Assembly: GCF_014397245.1 (NCBI RefSeq)
Contig: NZ_JACLHY010000001.1
Coordinates: forward strand, 310,001-374,000
Direction: 5' to 3'
Origin: Arenibacter arenosicollis
Lineage (GTDB): Bacteria; Bacteroidota; Bacteroidia; Flavobacteriales; Flavobacteriaceae
Length of the DNA stretch: 64,000 nucleotides
Shown here: positions 36,263-45,663 of the stretch, in pieces
Layout: every line of letters starts with the position of its first letter
Numbering within the stretch: the first letter of the stretch is position 1
Position numbers and translations under genes: made by a program
The notes under the pieces: generated by a model
Database searches by the model: none
What the model saw: only the letters and a program-made list of their open reading frames with translations
What the model was told of the DNA's origin: nothing

Positions 36263-37528
36263 TTAATTGAGTGTTAGCAAATCTTCTTCAGGTAATTCTA
36301 TATATTCAATACAATCCAATTGACTTTTCTTAGGCCCTACAAATTCCAAGTAATCTGTTTTTAAGCTATCCGCTATAGGCTCTGCGGCAGGTAATTTTTC
36401 CCTTAAAGGATCTACTTGTTGCCCGTTTTTCCAAAATCTATAACAAACATGCGGACCACCCGTATTGCCCGTCATTCCTATCCAACCTATAACATCGCCC
36501 TGTTTCACAAAATCACCTTTCTTTACCTTCTGGTTCTTCATATGAAGATATTGTGTACTATAGGTTCCATTGTGTTGAATCTTGACATATTTACCGTTGC
36601 CACCTCTTCTAGTAGATTCTGTTACCGTGCCGTTGGCGGTAGCTAAGATAGGTGTCCCAATTGGAGCTGCATAATCTGTTCCCTTATGTGGCCTCACCTT
36701 ATAACCATAATACGCAATTCTTCTATTTAAATTGTACCTAGAGGATATTCTACTAAACTGCACGGGGGATTGTAAAAACGTACGTCTTAGATTTTTGGCT
36801 TGATCGTCATAATAATCATTGATGTTTTTGGTAGAATCCGACACAAAGTTAAAGGCGTAAAAAGGTTCTCCATTGTGTTCAAAATAAGCAGCTTCAATTC
36901 CGCTGGCACCAGCATAAATGGTATCGTTGATATACTTTTCCTTGTAGATTACCTTGAACCTATCTCCCTTCTGAAGCCTGAAGAAATCTATGGTCCATGC
37001 ATAAATTTCAGATAAATTATTGGTAACGTTATAATCTATGCCCTGTTGCAAGATCGCTTCGGACAAGGACGATTCTATAATTCCGGACGCTTCACGCTCC
37101 ACATATTTAACCTTTTGCTTTTTCTTATAGGCTAAAACACTGTCTCTAAAATCTACTACTGTATAGTTAATGGGATCGTTCTGATAAATAAAAACCTGTG
37201 CATTATTGATCGTATCCTTCGATTTTAAAATTAGATAAGGTTTTCCTACAACTATTTTTCGCACATCGAAAGTGTCTCTGAAGTGTTCTGAAACTCTAGC
37301 AATTTTAGGATAATCCACCCTGTTCTTTAGCATTAACTCCCCAAAGCTATCCCCGTTTTTTACGGTATCGCGCAGAACCTCAAAATCATCCAAATTAAAC
37401 CCGAACTCCTTAACTACGACAGGTTTTTCTATAGTTACCACCTCCGCTATTTCGTCAGTTACAGGTTTATCTTCCTTACAGGAAATTACAAAAGCTAAAC
37501 TTAAAACTAGGCCCCAATATTTTCGCAT
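36263..37528 (-). CDS. M23 family peptidoglycan metallopeptidase, lipoprotein
   Basis: The 421-residue protein begins [17 protein letters not shown], a lipoprotein signal with Cys17, so it is periplasmic and membrane-anchored. A LysM-like or linker region (about 40-260) precedes the LytM/M23 domain (about 290-390). The zinc site is visible as [17 protein letters not shown] (His and Asp) and [16 protein letters not shown]. At the usual H-x-H motif the second His is Cys. Related Bacteroidota proteins appear to share H-V-C-x-R-F-W, so this may be a natural variant with Cys as a zinc ligand or an inactive regulator like EnvC. The gene lies between tryptophan dioxygenase and pgi in a tight operon. 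Confidence 0.92.
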   Translation of the reverse strand: MRKYWGLVLSLAFVISCKEDKPVTDEIAEVVTIEKPVVVKEFGFNLDDFEVLRDTVKNGDSFGELMLKNRVDYPKIARVSEHFRDTFDVRKIVVGKPYLILKSKDTINNAQVFIYQNDPINYTVVDFRDSVLAYKKKQKVKYVEREASGIIESSLSEAILQQGIDYNVTNNLSEIYAWTIDFFRLQKGDRFKVIYKEKYINDTIYAGASGIEAAYFEHNGEPFYAFNFVSDSTKNINDYYDDQAKNLRRTFLQSPVQFSRISSRYNLNRRIAYYGYKVRPHKGTDYAAPIGTPILATANGTVTESTRRGGNGKYVKIQHNGTYSTQYLHMKNQKVKKGDFVKQGDVIGWIGMTGNTGGPHVCYRFWKNGQQVDPLREKLPAAEPIADSLKTDYLEFVGPKKSQLDCIEYIELPEEDLLTLN

Positions 37529-37535
37529 TGTTATT

Positions 37536-38495
37536 CTATACTTTTTCTGGGTTAAAGATATGGTCTACCCACTGTTTTCCCCAATTATTTAACTCTTGTT
37601 TTGTATACAGTTCCGGAAAGAATACAACTTTCTGGAAATTTGGAGGCAAATATTCCTTCCAATTTGTCCCCCCCGTTGCATCGATCTGTGCATTGTCCTT
37701 GGTCAGGTAACGATATGCCGACCCCATGTGCATCAATGGCCAATTTACGTTGGCATTGATATCCAAAGCTTTTAACGCTTCAATCAAGGTTTTATTATCC
37801 TTGCTGTTCTGTGGCAATTGTTGGTATTTGTGATATATAGTGCTGTTCTTCACCTGGTTGGCAATTCGTATCAATCTAGGCGTATAACGGTATTCGAATT
37901 GCTTTAGGGTAAGGGTTTTCTCACCGGTGACAACATCGGTAGCTCCTTTTTTCCAATATATGTGCTCATATAAATCCTCAATACTATTTGCCGAGGAAAA
38001 ATTATGCCTTTCGGAGAAGTGCACCAAGTTCTCCAATGGTGTGGCATATAGCTCTATCATCCTATATTGGGCAGATTGAAATCCACTTGCCGGGAGCAAT
38101 GCCATTCTGTACTGCATAAACTGCTCGCGCTGCATCCCCTTGATCATTACACTGAACGAAGAGATCAAAACTTGGTAGTAACTGTTGATGCGATTGGCTT
38201 TTTCTATAAAAAAATCCACATCCTGTGTTTTATCATCCACAATTTGCTTTTGTTCGTGGAGGATAAGTTTAAAATACAATTCTGTAATCTGGTGGTACAT
38301 TATAAATATCTCCTCGTCCGGGAAATGTGTCCTGGGCACTTGGATACTTAGTAAGGTATCCAAATGAATGTAATCCCAATAGGTAAGATAGCGCTGATAA
38401 AGAAGACCATCCAAATAAGAGCTTAGGTCTTGCCCAGAATCCTTGTATTTTTCTTCTAGTTTGGAAATCTGGGAATCAATATGCTCTTTATTCAT
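37536..38495 (-). CDS. kynA: Tryptophan 2,3-dioxygenase family protein
   Basis: This 319-residue all-helical heme protein would oxidise L-tryptophan to N-formylkynurenine, the first step of tryptophan breakdown. Matching segments are DEIFIMYHQITELYFKLILHEQ in slightly altered form (FPDEEIFIMYHQITELYFK), LPASGFQSAQYRMIE (compare SSGFQSLQFR in characterised enzymes), a heme-region candidate HMGSAYRYL and the C-terminal ATGGTNWKEYLPP (compare GTGGS). Other kynurenine-pathway genes are not in the window. It starts 1 bp after the DUF3108 gene and ends 7 bp before the M23 gene, so all are probably cotranscribed. Substrate specificity within the family is not proven by sequence. Confidence 0.86.
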   Translation of the reverse strand: MNKEHIDSQISKLEEKYKDSGQDLSSYLDGLLYQRYLTYWDYIHLDTLLSIQVPRTHFPDEEIFIMYHQITELYFKLILHEQKQIVDDKTQDVDFFIEKANRINSYYQVLISSFSVMIKGMQREQFMQYRMALLPASGFQSAQYRMIELYATPLENLVHFSERHNFSSANSIEDLYEHIYWKKGATDVVTGEKTLTLKQFEYRYTPRLIRIANQVKNSTIYHKYQQLPQNSKDNKTLIEALKALDINANVNWPLMHMGSAYRYLTKDNAQIDATGGTNWKEYLPPNFQKVVFFPELYTKQELNNWGKQWVDHIFNPEKV

Positions 38496-38496
38496 T

Positions 38497-39324
38497 TTAA
38501 TCCATTATTATTTTAAATTGATGCTTGAGTCCGTTGTAGCCATCCAAATCGGCCTTTATAGACCCAACACTCAAATCGGCCTGTATTCTAATGGGTATTC
38601 TATTATTGTCATTGGATACCCAAAGTGACAAACTTTCCTGCTCCTTAAATACTCTACCAGATTGTACATAAGGCCTAAACCTTAAACATTCAACCTTACC
38701 ATATTTTGTCCTTAAAACCTCCGTTCCCAAATATTTAAGTTTAAACTTAAATACTCCGTCATCATCATAAAGCAGGTTTAATTCAATGGACTCCCCTTCT
38801 ACCAATTCTTCAACTTTGTAGTTGTTACGGAGAAAATAAAAAGCCGAAACTAAATCCTGAATACCCTCTTGAATGGTAAAATTAAACTTTTTATCCTTTT
38901 TTTTATCGTTTAGTACCGCAATATCCTTGTTGTGATCAAAATTCACTTCAATATCCTTGGTATATCCTCCTTCATCAATTTTTCTAATAAATTTATAAGG
39001 CCGGCCATCTTTTTTGTCAAAATAACTTTCATAGGTGTCGTCTACCTTAAAAAATATACTGGCGAAACCAGTTGTTTTACCGTTTCCTACCACATGATAG
39101 ACCGGAACTCCATCCAAATTATGGGATTTTACCTGAAGTGTAGCGTAACTGGCATTCAGGAATCCATAATGTATCCTGAATTTTAACCATTCCCCTATTT
39201 GAAAAGCTGATGTATTTTCCGAATCTTCAGGCATATGAATTCCACCATCATTCTCCAAATGCTTAACTTGGGAATTGATACTAAATCCAAAAATTAAAAC
39301 CAGTATTATGCAAATCTTCTTCAT
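38497..39324 (-). CDS. DUF3108 domain protein, secreted
   Basis: A 275-residue protein with signal peptide MKKICIILVLIFGFSINSQ and a single DUF3108 beta-rich domain (AFQIGEWLKFRIHYGFLNASYATLQV at the start, then YHVVGNGKTTGFASIFFKVDD, IRKIDEGGYTKDIEVNFDH and LSLWVSNDNNRIPIRIQADLSVGSIKADL). DUF3108 proteins are periplasmic with unknown function. It is the first gene of the operon DUF3108-tryptophan dioxygenase-M23-pgi and has a short inverted repeat (AACAC/GTGTT, 39434-39450) about 110 bp upstream. Confidence 0.88.
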   Translation of the reverse strand: MKKICIILVLIFGFSINSQVKHLENDGGIHMPEDSENTSAFQIGEWLKFRIHYGFLNASYATLQVKSHNLDGVPVYHVVGNGKTTGFASIFFKVDDTYESYFDKKDGRPYKFIRKIDEGGYTKDIEVNFDHNKDIAVLNDKKKDKKFNFTIQEGIQDLVSAFYFLRNNYKVEELVEGESIELNLLYDDDGVFKFKLKYLGTEVLRTKYGKVECLRFRPYVQSGRVFKEQESLSLWVSNDNNRIPIRIQADLSVGSIKADLDGYNGLKHQFKIIMD

Positions 39325-39531
39325 CTGTTTAAATTGATCTATTGTTTAAGGTCCAGAAATACTTTCCGTCCGTCAACATAAGAGGTTCTATTAAACGCAA
39401 TTGGCAAGGTTAATAATCTGCAAAAGTCTAAATAACACCTCTTTAGTGTTGTAAAATTAATAAAAACGATTTTACTATTCTTTTATTTGATATTACTTAA
39501 ACAAAATTTGTTCCAAAAAAAAGCCCACAAA

Positions 39532-39559
39532 AAAAGCCCAGTCGTAAAACTGGGCTTTT
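39532..39559 (-). terminator. Strong intrinsic terminator downstream of hppD
   Basis: A perfect 10-bp stem (AAAAGCCCAG at 39532-39541, CTGGGCTTTT at 39550-39559) has an 8-base loop. On the minus strand the stem runs into TTTTTTTGTGGGC and a second T8 tract, ideal for ending the hppD transcript. On the plus strand the T tract is only four bases. Confidence 0.88.
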
Positions 39560-39575
39560 CCTAAATAACCAACCA

Positions 39576-39629
39576 AACTTTAAATTATGAAAAACCAATA
39601 CTTAAAGTTGTAAGGGAACCACCCCTTAC
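39576..39629. ncRNA. Two abutting inverted repeats enclosing an 8-codon ORF, possible structured RNA
   Basis: Repeat 1 is AACTTTAA (39576-39583) with TTAAAGTT (39602-39609). Repeat 2 starts on the next base: GTAAGGG (39610-39616) with CCCTTAC (39623-39629) around the loop AACCAC. On the plus strand an ATG at 39587 opens MKNQYLKL and stops at 39611-39613, inside repeat 2, and is preceded by an A-rich initiation-like stretch. This could be a leader-peptide/attenuator-like element, a small RNA or the remnant of a gene start. The strand is unclear, because both flanking genes run on minus. No RNA family is recognised. Confidence 0.35.
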
Positions 39630-39750
39630 GAGTACAAATTTAATACAAGATTCGCTTTAAAAATAAGATTTAACTTACTTTAACGATTCTATTAACACTA
39701 TTTAATAATTAGCTGCTCAAAATTAGCAAAAAGTTAAGAAAAAGCCCCTT

Positions 39751-40893
39751 TTATAACGTTCCTCGCGACTCTTGTTCCCGCTCTATTGCTTCAAACAATG
39801 CCTTAAAATTTCCCTTACCAAAAGATTTTGCACCCTTCCTCTGAATTATTTCGATAAACATGGTAGGTCTATCCAAAATAGGCTTGGTAAAGATCTGCAG
39901 TAAATACCCTTCATCATCCCTATCTATAAGTATCCCAAGCTCACTCAAGGGCGCCAAATCCTCATCTATAGTACCCACCCTATCCAGCACATCTTCATAA
40001 TAACTGGAAGGTACGGTAAGGAACTCGACCCCTCTATTCTTCAGCGAGGTAACCGTTTCAATAATATTGTCGGTGGCCAATGCCATATGCTGTACCCCTG
40101 CACCATTATAAAATTCTATATACTCTTCTATTTGTGATTTTTTTCTTCCATCTGCGGGTTCATTTATTGGAAATTTAATTCTGCCGTTCCCATTGCTCAT
40201 TACCTTGCTCATTAAAGCTGTATATTCTGTTGATATATCCTTATCATCAAAAGAGACAAGCTGGGCAAATCCCATGACCTTTGCGTAGAACTGGCACCAT
40301 TTGTTCATTTCGTTCCAACCCACATTGCCAACCATATGGTCTATATACTTAAGTCCCACATCCGTAGGTTTATAAAAGGGCTTCCAAGGCCGATATCCGG
40401 GCATGAAAGCCCCTTTATAGTTCTTGCGTTCCACAAAGACATGCACCGTTTCTCCATAAGTATGGATACCGGAGAGGACCACCTCGCCATCGGCATCTCT
40501 TTTGGCCCTAGGCTCAAAATAACTTTCCGCCCCACGTTTCATTGTTTCAACATAACTCTCCCTAGCATCGTCTACCCATAATGCGATCACCTTTACCCCA
40601 TCGCCATGCGCGTCTATATGTCTATTGATATCCCCTCCAGATTTTAAGGGAGAAGTTAATACCAATCTAATTTTATCCTGTTGTAATACATAGGAAACCC
40701 TATCTTTAAGCCCTGTTTCCAAACCGGCATAAGCCAAGGGTTGAAAACCCCATGCCGCCATATAATAATAAGCGGCCTGCTTAGCATTTCCCACATACAG
40801 TTCCACAAAATCGGTACCCAGAAGCGGAAGAAAATCCTCGGCTTCCAAGTTTTCCTTTGTTAATTTTAAAGATGATTTATCCGTTGTTGCCAT
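39751..40893 (-). CDS. hppD: 4-hydroxyphenylpyruvate dioxygenase
   Basis: The 380-residue Fe(II) enzyme converts 4-hydroxyphenylpyruvate to homogentisate in tyrosine catabolism. It is made of two vicinal-oxygen-chelate halves. The metal ligands are visible in the C-terminal half: His in YIDHMVGNVGWNEM, His in GAGVQHMALATDNI and Glu in MFIEIIQRKG. The C-terminal FGKGNFKALFEAIEREQ is the family lid helix. Length is normal. No homogentisate dioxygenase or fumarylacetoacetase gene is beside it, so the rest of the pathway must lie elsewhere. A strong terminator follows. Confidence 0.96.
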   Translation of the reverse strand: MATTDKSSLKLTKENLEAEDFLPLLGTDFVELYVGNAKQAAYYYMAAWGFQPLAYAGLETGLKDRVSYVLQQDKIRLVLTSPLKSGGDINRHIDAHGDGVKVIALWVDDARESYVETMKRGAESYFEPRAKRDADGEVVLSGIHTYGETVHVFVERKNYKGAFMPGYRPWKPFYKPTDVGLKYIDHMVGNVGWNEMNKWCQFYAKVMGFAQLVSFDDKDISTEYTALMSKVMSNGNGRIKFPINEPADGRKKSQIEEYIEFYNGAGVQHMALATDNIIETVTSLKNRGVEFLTVPSSYYEDVLDRVGTIDEDLAPLSELGILIDRDDEGYLLQIFTKPILDRPTMFIEIIQRKGAKSFGKGNFKALFEAIEREQESRGTL

Positions 40894-41157
40894 AGTAAAA
40901 GACTTTTGAATTGAATTGTAACATAAATAGCCAAATCCTTAGCTAAAAAAAAATGAAAGTTCCGTTATCTTATAAGCCAGAGCTCAGATAACCAATATGT
41001 TGCGGTAAATTACCACATTGCCCTAAGATGGGCAGTAATATCAATTCTAAATTGAAGCATGATCAAAATCCTGTTTAACAAATATCGTAATAAATCTTGG
41101 CAATAACTGTTAAGGCCAGTCCTTTTTAATTTCACAGATCCCCTGACTAAGCAACGC

Positions 41158-43416
41158 CTAAAACCAATAACCAATACTAAAATAAAAGTGGTTCTCCTTG
41201 ATTTCAGGGGAATAGGAATAGAACACCTGAATAGGCCCAATAAAGGACTCAAACCCATAACCCAGGCCATAGCCGGAATAAGCAGGGGCTTTAAACCAAT
41301 CTGCGGTTCTAAAGAGATCATCGCCCACATTGGCAAGATTTGCAGCCAACAAAATATGATTTTTGGGAACAAACTCATAATCCAATCTAGCATATGCCTT
41401 CACATAACTGTTCCCCACCAAACTTAAAAAATCATATCCGTAAAACGGGATAAAATTGTTTATTAAATGGGTCCCATACCCCCCCAACACAAAATCGAGG
41501 GAGGTAATAGGGGATATGCCCCATTTAAATCCACCTTCAGTTTCAAGGTTTAAATATATATTTCTTGCCAGGGAAAACGCCCCGCCCATTCGGGCCTTGC
41601 CAATGGAGAATTCCTTAAAATTATTGTTAAAGTCCGATGATAGTACATAAAAATGAAAATCCCCATCAAAAAACAGACCTTTGGTAGGGAAGTAAATATC
41701 ATCATAAGTATCAAAGGTAAGCTGCCCGTAGGTACTGTAATAATTACTTTTTTCAAAATAGGTCCTCTTATTTCCCGTTCCAGAGGGGTTGGCAATGGTA
41801 TCTAGCTGCCCCAAGGTTTTGGTGCTATATTTCAATAATTTATGTTCCAATCCAAGAGTAAAGGAAAATTCTTCCTCTATAACGGTTTGCACATAAACCT
41901 GGTTGGTTAAATCCGTAGCGCTTAAGTTAATTTTTCTAATATTGGAATTATTGTCGACATCAAAATTGGATTTTATCAAATCAAAATCTATTTCCTTATT
42001 AAAATCATCGAATCTGGAATTTATCCCAAAACTCCAATAAAAACCTTTGTCCACATAATATTCCAGATTGTACCTAAGATTGTCACCAATAATCATATCG
42101 ATTGAGGCCACATCATCATCCATTAAAACGTTCTTCCTAGTTAGGTTAACAATTCCAGCACTTTTATAAAGATCATCAAAATGAACCCCTAAGCGAATGA
42201 ACATTTTATCTGGATTCTCTTTCACATTCAACAACAAACCCACCCCTTCTCCATTATTGAGCAACTCGTACTTAATTGCCCTAAAATTGCCTGTAGCGGA
42301 CAAATTGTTGATTCCCTGCTGAAGTTTGTTAAAAGTTATTTTATCATCGACATTAAATCTCAACTTACCTTTTATATAGGCCCTGGAATAATTGTAATTT
42401 CCTTGGATCGTCAATTCGTTGATATACAAGGTATCTTTTATCCTTGCAGCAGATACCTTTGGTCTTTGTAAATAGGGCTGTGCAGCAACTTTCAGCAACT
42501 CCGGAATATGTAATCTAGCTGCTTCCTCACCTTTGTCAATTATAGATTTTCCCATGTCAAAATCTATAACGGAGTAGTCTTTGATATCAGGGGTAATATA
42601 AATATCTGTTAGGGCCGATTTTTTTTCCATATCGCGCACCGTTCTATAATTATTTATCTGTAGCAGAATTTCCGTAGCGCTCAACAAGGATTCCCTGTCC
42701 GACAGTCCATGTTGCACATCTACACCTATTACAATATCGGCACCCATCTTCTTTAACTCCCCGATAGGATAATTATTTACCACACCACCATCTATCAACA
42801 CCCTCCCGTTTATCTCCACCGGTCTGAAAAGTGATGGAAATGTTCCGCTGGCCAAAATTGCCTCAGGTAAATATCCTTTATTCAACAGAACCTCGTCCCC
42901 AGTTTCTACATCTGTGGCCATGCACACAAATGGAATTTGAAGTTTGCTAAAGTCATCAATGTCCTTAACATGGTACAATAATCTTACAAACTCATTGTAG
43001 ATACTTTGCCCTCCTGATATGGCCTGAGGAATGGAGATTTTAAACTTGTTGAACGGAAGTGTCAACGCATATCTTTCCGAATCTTCTTTCTCGTAAAATG
43101 TTTTGGCGCTTCTTGGCACGTTGTCCTGTATTAATGTTTGGAAATCCGTGCTTTTAAAAATAGAGTCCAACTCCTTGGCGGTATACCCTGAAGCGTATAG
43201 TGCCCCAACAATGGCTCCCATACTGGTACCCGCTATATAGTCGATTTTAACCCCTGCCTCTTCAATGACTTTTAAGGCCCCTATATGCGCCAATCCTTTT
43301 GCCCCACCACCGCTCAAGACCAGCCCCACTTTCACATCCTTATTTTCGGTCTTTTCCTGTGCATGGAATAGTTGCGGAAAAATTAGTAAACAAAATATAT
43401 ACAGTGACTTTAGCAT
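41158..43416 (-). CDS. Patatin-like phospholipase with POTRA and Omp85-type barrel (type Vd-like)
   Basis: This 752-residue protein has a signal peptide (MLKSLYIFCLLIFPQLFHAQ) and an N-terminal patatin domain (about 28-310) with the oxyanion loop SGGGAKGLAHIGAL, nucleophile elbow GTSMGAIVG and catalytic Asp in DGGVVNNYP. A POTRA-like domain follows (about 335-410; INELTIQGNYNYSRAYIKGKL) and then a C-terminal BamA/Omp85-like barrel (about 430-752, ending HFYFSIGYWF). This order matches type Vd patatin autotransporters such as PlpD, in which the lipase is carried to the surface by its own barrel. The gene follows uvrC by 17 bp and may be cotranscribed. Confidence 0.93.
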   Translation of the reverse strand: MLKSLYIFCLLIFPQLFHAQEKTENKDVKVGLVLSGGGAKGLAHIGALKVIEEAGVKIDYIAGTSMGAIVGALYASGYTAKELDSIFKSTDFQTLIQDNVPRSAKTFYEKEDSERYALTLPFNKFKISIPQAISGGQSIYNEFVRLLYHVKDIDDFSKLQIPFVCMATDVETGDEVLLNKGYLPEAILASGTFPSLFRPVEINGRVLIDGGVVNNYPIGELKKMGADIVIGVDVQHGLSDRESLLSATEILLQINNYRTVRDMEKKSALTDIYITPDIKDYSVIDFDMGKSIIDKGEEAARLHIPELLKVAAQPYLQRPKVSAARIKDTLYINELTIQGNYNYSRAYIKGKLRFNVDDKITFNKLQQGINNLSATGNFRAIKYELLNNGEGVGLLLNVKENPDKMFIRLGVHFDDLYKSAGIVNLTRKNVLMDDDVASIDMIIGDNLRYNLEYYVDKGFYWSFGINSRFDDFNKEIDFDLIKSNFDVDNNSNIRKINLSATDLTNQVYVQTVIEEEFSFTLGLEHKLLKYSTKTLGQLDTIANPSGTGNKRTYFEKSNYYSTYGQLTFDTYDDIYFPTKGLFFDGDFHFYVLSSDFNNNFKEFSIGKARMGGAFSLARNIYLNLETEGGFKWGISPITSLDFVLGGYGTHLINNFIPFYGYDFLSLVGNSYVKAYARLDYEFVPKNHILLAANLANVGDDLFRTADWFKAPAYSGYGLGYGFESFIGPIQVFYSYSPEIKENHFYFSIGYWF

Positions 43417-43433
43417 GTAGTTAAGATAACTCT

Positions 43434-45221
43434 TTAATGAAAGTTTTCGTAAATTTTCTTGGCTTTTGACATTCCAATGGTTTGAGCCAAATTCTCTAAA
43501 CTGGCTTCCTTTATCCTTTTAACCGATTTATAATTTTTCAACAATTCCTCAACGGTTTTTTCCCCTATGCCCTCTATACTTTCCAATTCGGAATTAATGG
43601 CGGCCTTGCTTCGTTTGTTTCTGTGAAATGTAATCCCAAATCTATGGGCTTCATTTCGCAGTTGTTGAATTATCTTTAATGATTCGGACTTTTTATCCAA
43701 ATATAAAGGAATAGGATCTTCTGGGAAGTAAATTTCCTCCAATCTTTTAGCAATGCCAATAATGGCTATTTTTCCTCTTATTCCCAATATATCCAAACTT
43801 TTTAAAGCGGATGACAGCTGACCCTTGCCCCCGTCTATCACAATCAGTTGTGGCAAAGGCTGTTGCTCCTCCAAAAGACGCTTATATCGCCTAAAAACAA
43901 CCTCCTCCATAGAAGCAAAGTCATCAGGGCCATCTACAGTTTTGATATTATAATGCCTATACTCCTTTTTTGAAGGTTTACCATCCCTGAAAACAACACA
44001 GGCTGCTACCGGATTGCTTCCTTGAATGTTGGAATTATCAAAACACTCAATATATCTTGGTTCCGTAGAAAGTCTCAAATCCTTTTTCATTTGCCCCATT
44101 ATTCTATTTGTGTGCCTATCCGGATCTATGATCATTATTTGTTTAAACCTGTCCTGTCTAAAAAATTTAGCATTGCGCTCTGAAAGATCCAGTATCTTTT
44201 TTTTATCTCCCAACTTGGGCACGACCACTTTTAGGTGCGCTTCCAAGGTAACAGCAAAAGGGACATATATCTCGGTTGAATTCGAATTGAACCTTTGTCT
44301 TATCTCAACTATTGCCAATTGCAGCAAATCACTATCCGTTTCATCCAATTTCTTTTTTATTTCCATGGTATGGGAACGTATGATGGAGCCGTGGGAAAGT
44401 TGCAGAAAATTAACATAAGCAAAAACTTCATCGGAAATTATGGTAAACACATCAACATTATTAATCTTTGGGTTTACAATAGTGGTCTTTACCTGATAAT
44501 TTTCCAAAACATCTATCTTATCCTTTATTAGTTGTGCTTCCTCAAACTTCATATCCTGCGCCAAGGCAATCATCTGCGTTTTGAAATAGTGAAGGGATGA
44601 TTTAAAATTACCTTTAATAATTTCCCGTATCTCCTGTATCTGCCTATTGTAGTCTTCCTCCAACTGGTAACCTTCACAGGGGCCCTTACAATTTCCCAAA
44701 TGATACTCCAAACAAACCTTATATTTACCTGCCGCTACTTTCTCTGAAGAAAGATCATAATTACAAGTGCGCAACGGATATACACTTTTAATTAGGTCCA
44801 ATAAGGTATGAACGGTTTTCATACTAGTGTACGGCCCAAAATATTCCGACCCATCCTTGATAAATTTCCTAGTAGGAAAGATCCTGGGAAACTTTTCCTT
44901 TTTGATACAAATCCACGGAAACGTTTTATCGTCCTTGAGCAATACATTATACCTAGGGCGGTATTTCTTAATTAGATTATTTTCCAGTAGAAGCGCATCG
45001 GACTCGGTAGGCACAACAATATGTCTAATAGACCTTATTTTCTTTACAAGAACACGGGTTTTTCCAATCTCATGTTGCTTATTAAAATATGAACTAACCC
45101 TTTTTTTTAAGTTCTTGGCCTTGCCTACATATAGAATCCTATCTTCTACATCATAAAATTGATATACCCCTGGATTGGCAGGTAGCGAACTCAATTGAAC
45201 TTCTATAGCTATATGGGACAT
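43434..45221 (-). CDS. uvrC: Excinuclease ABC subunit C
   Basis: This 595-residue subunit makes the two incisions in nucleotide excision repair after UvrAB has marked the lesion. Domain order: GIY-YIG nuclease (GVYQFYDVEDRILYVGKAKNLKKR, residues 18-41), a Cys-containing segment (CNYDL, CLEYHLGNCKGPCEGY), a UVR coiled-coil motif (QDMKFEEAQLIKDKIDVLENY), an RNase-H-like C-terminal nuclease (IECFDNSNIQGSNPVAACVVF; LIVIDGGKGQLSSA) and a helix-hairpin-helix end (LESIEGIGEKTVEELLKNY). Complete and of normal length. Confidence 0.98.
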   Translation of the reverse strand: MSHIAIEVQLSSLPANPGVYQFYDVEDRILYVGKAKNLKKRVSSYFNKQHEIGKTRVLVKKIRSIRHIVVPTESDALLLENNLIKKYRPRYNVLLKDDKTFPWICIKKEKFPRIFPTRKFIKDGSEYFGPYTSMKTVHTLLDLIKSVYPLRTCNYDLSSEKVAAGKYKVCLEYHLGNCKGPCEGYQLEEDYNRQIQEIREIIKGNFKSSLHYFKTQMIALAQDMKFEEAQLIKDKIDVLENYQVKTTIVNPKINNVDVFTIISDEVFAYVNFLQLSHGSIIRSHTMEIKKKLDETDSDLLQLAIVEIRQRFNSNSTEIYVPFAVTLEAHLKVVVPKLGDKKKILDLSERNAKFFRQDRFKQIMIIDPDRHTNRIMGQMKKDLRLSTEPRYIECFDNSNIQGSNPVAACVVFRDGKPSKKEYRHYNIKTVDGPDDFASMEEVVFRRYKRLLEEQQPLPQLIVIDGGKGQLSSALKSLDILGIRGKIAIIGIAKRLEEIYFPEDPIPLYLDKKSESLKIIQQLRNEAHRFGITFHRNKRSKAAINSELESIEGIGEKTVEELLKNYKSVKRIKEASLENLAQTIGMSKAKKIYENFH

Positions 45222-45663
45222 TTATTCTAAGGAGATTTTCTGTTTTGCTTGACTTAGGAAAATTACTGTCTTTTTCCCAAAGGACACAAAATTTATAGTT
45301 TTTTAACTCCCCTCTTCAGATTTGAAAAAAAATAAATTAGATAATCATTTGGTTGACATTTGTATACTCAATTTGGAAATTATCCCTCTCCAATTTCCAT
45401 CTATAATCCAATAAAATTCGTTAAGTCAAAAAAAATTATCGATTAAATGTACTTTGAGTCCAAATTACCGTTATCGTACACTATTTTATAACTAATTGTA
45501 ATACAGCATATTAACCTAATTCGTTAGAAATTTTTACATGAGAAATAATCCAAAATCAAAAATAATTGTTAAAAAACGTGTATTTCATCGATAAAATGAT
45601 ACCCTTGGCGGATGATTTATATATATTTTACCTATATTTAGAAAAATTAAAATCATTTAACGC
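45222..45663. other. 442-bp AT-rich intergenic region
   Basis: Between uvrC (minus) and the small membrane ORF (plus). The minus strand upstream of uvrC has TAAATTTTG, one base longer than the -7 consensus. Two ATCGAT-containing stretches occur near 45438 and 45590. No supported ORF, hairpin or tRNA. Confidence 0.5.

Larger units (their letters stand above)
39325..39750. other. 426-bp intergenic region with terminator and structured element
   Basis: Between hppD and the DUF3108 operon, both on the minus strand. It contains the strong terminator at 39532-39559, two abutting inverted repeats at 39576-39629, a small IR at 39434-39450 and otherwise AT-rich sequence. No ORF longer than a few codons was found. 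Confidence 0.6.

Noticed and set aside
41010-41393. Minus-strand ORF of 127 codons at the 3' end of the patatin gene
   Set aside because: It overlaps the patatin reading frame out of phase; the patatin barrel end with its terminal aromatic residue is clearly the real frame.
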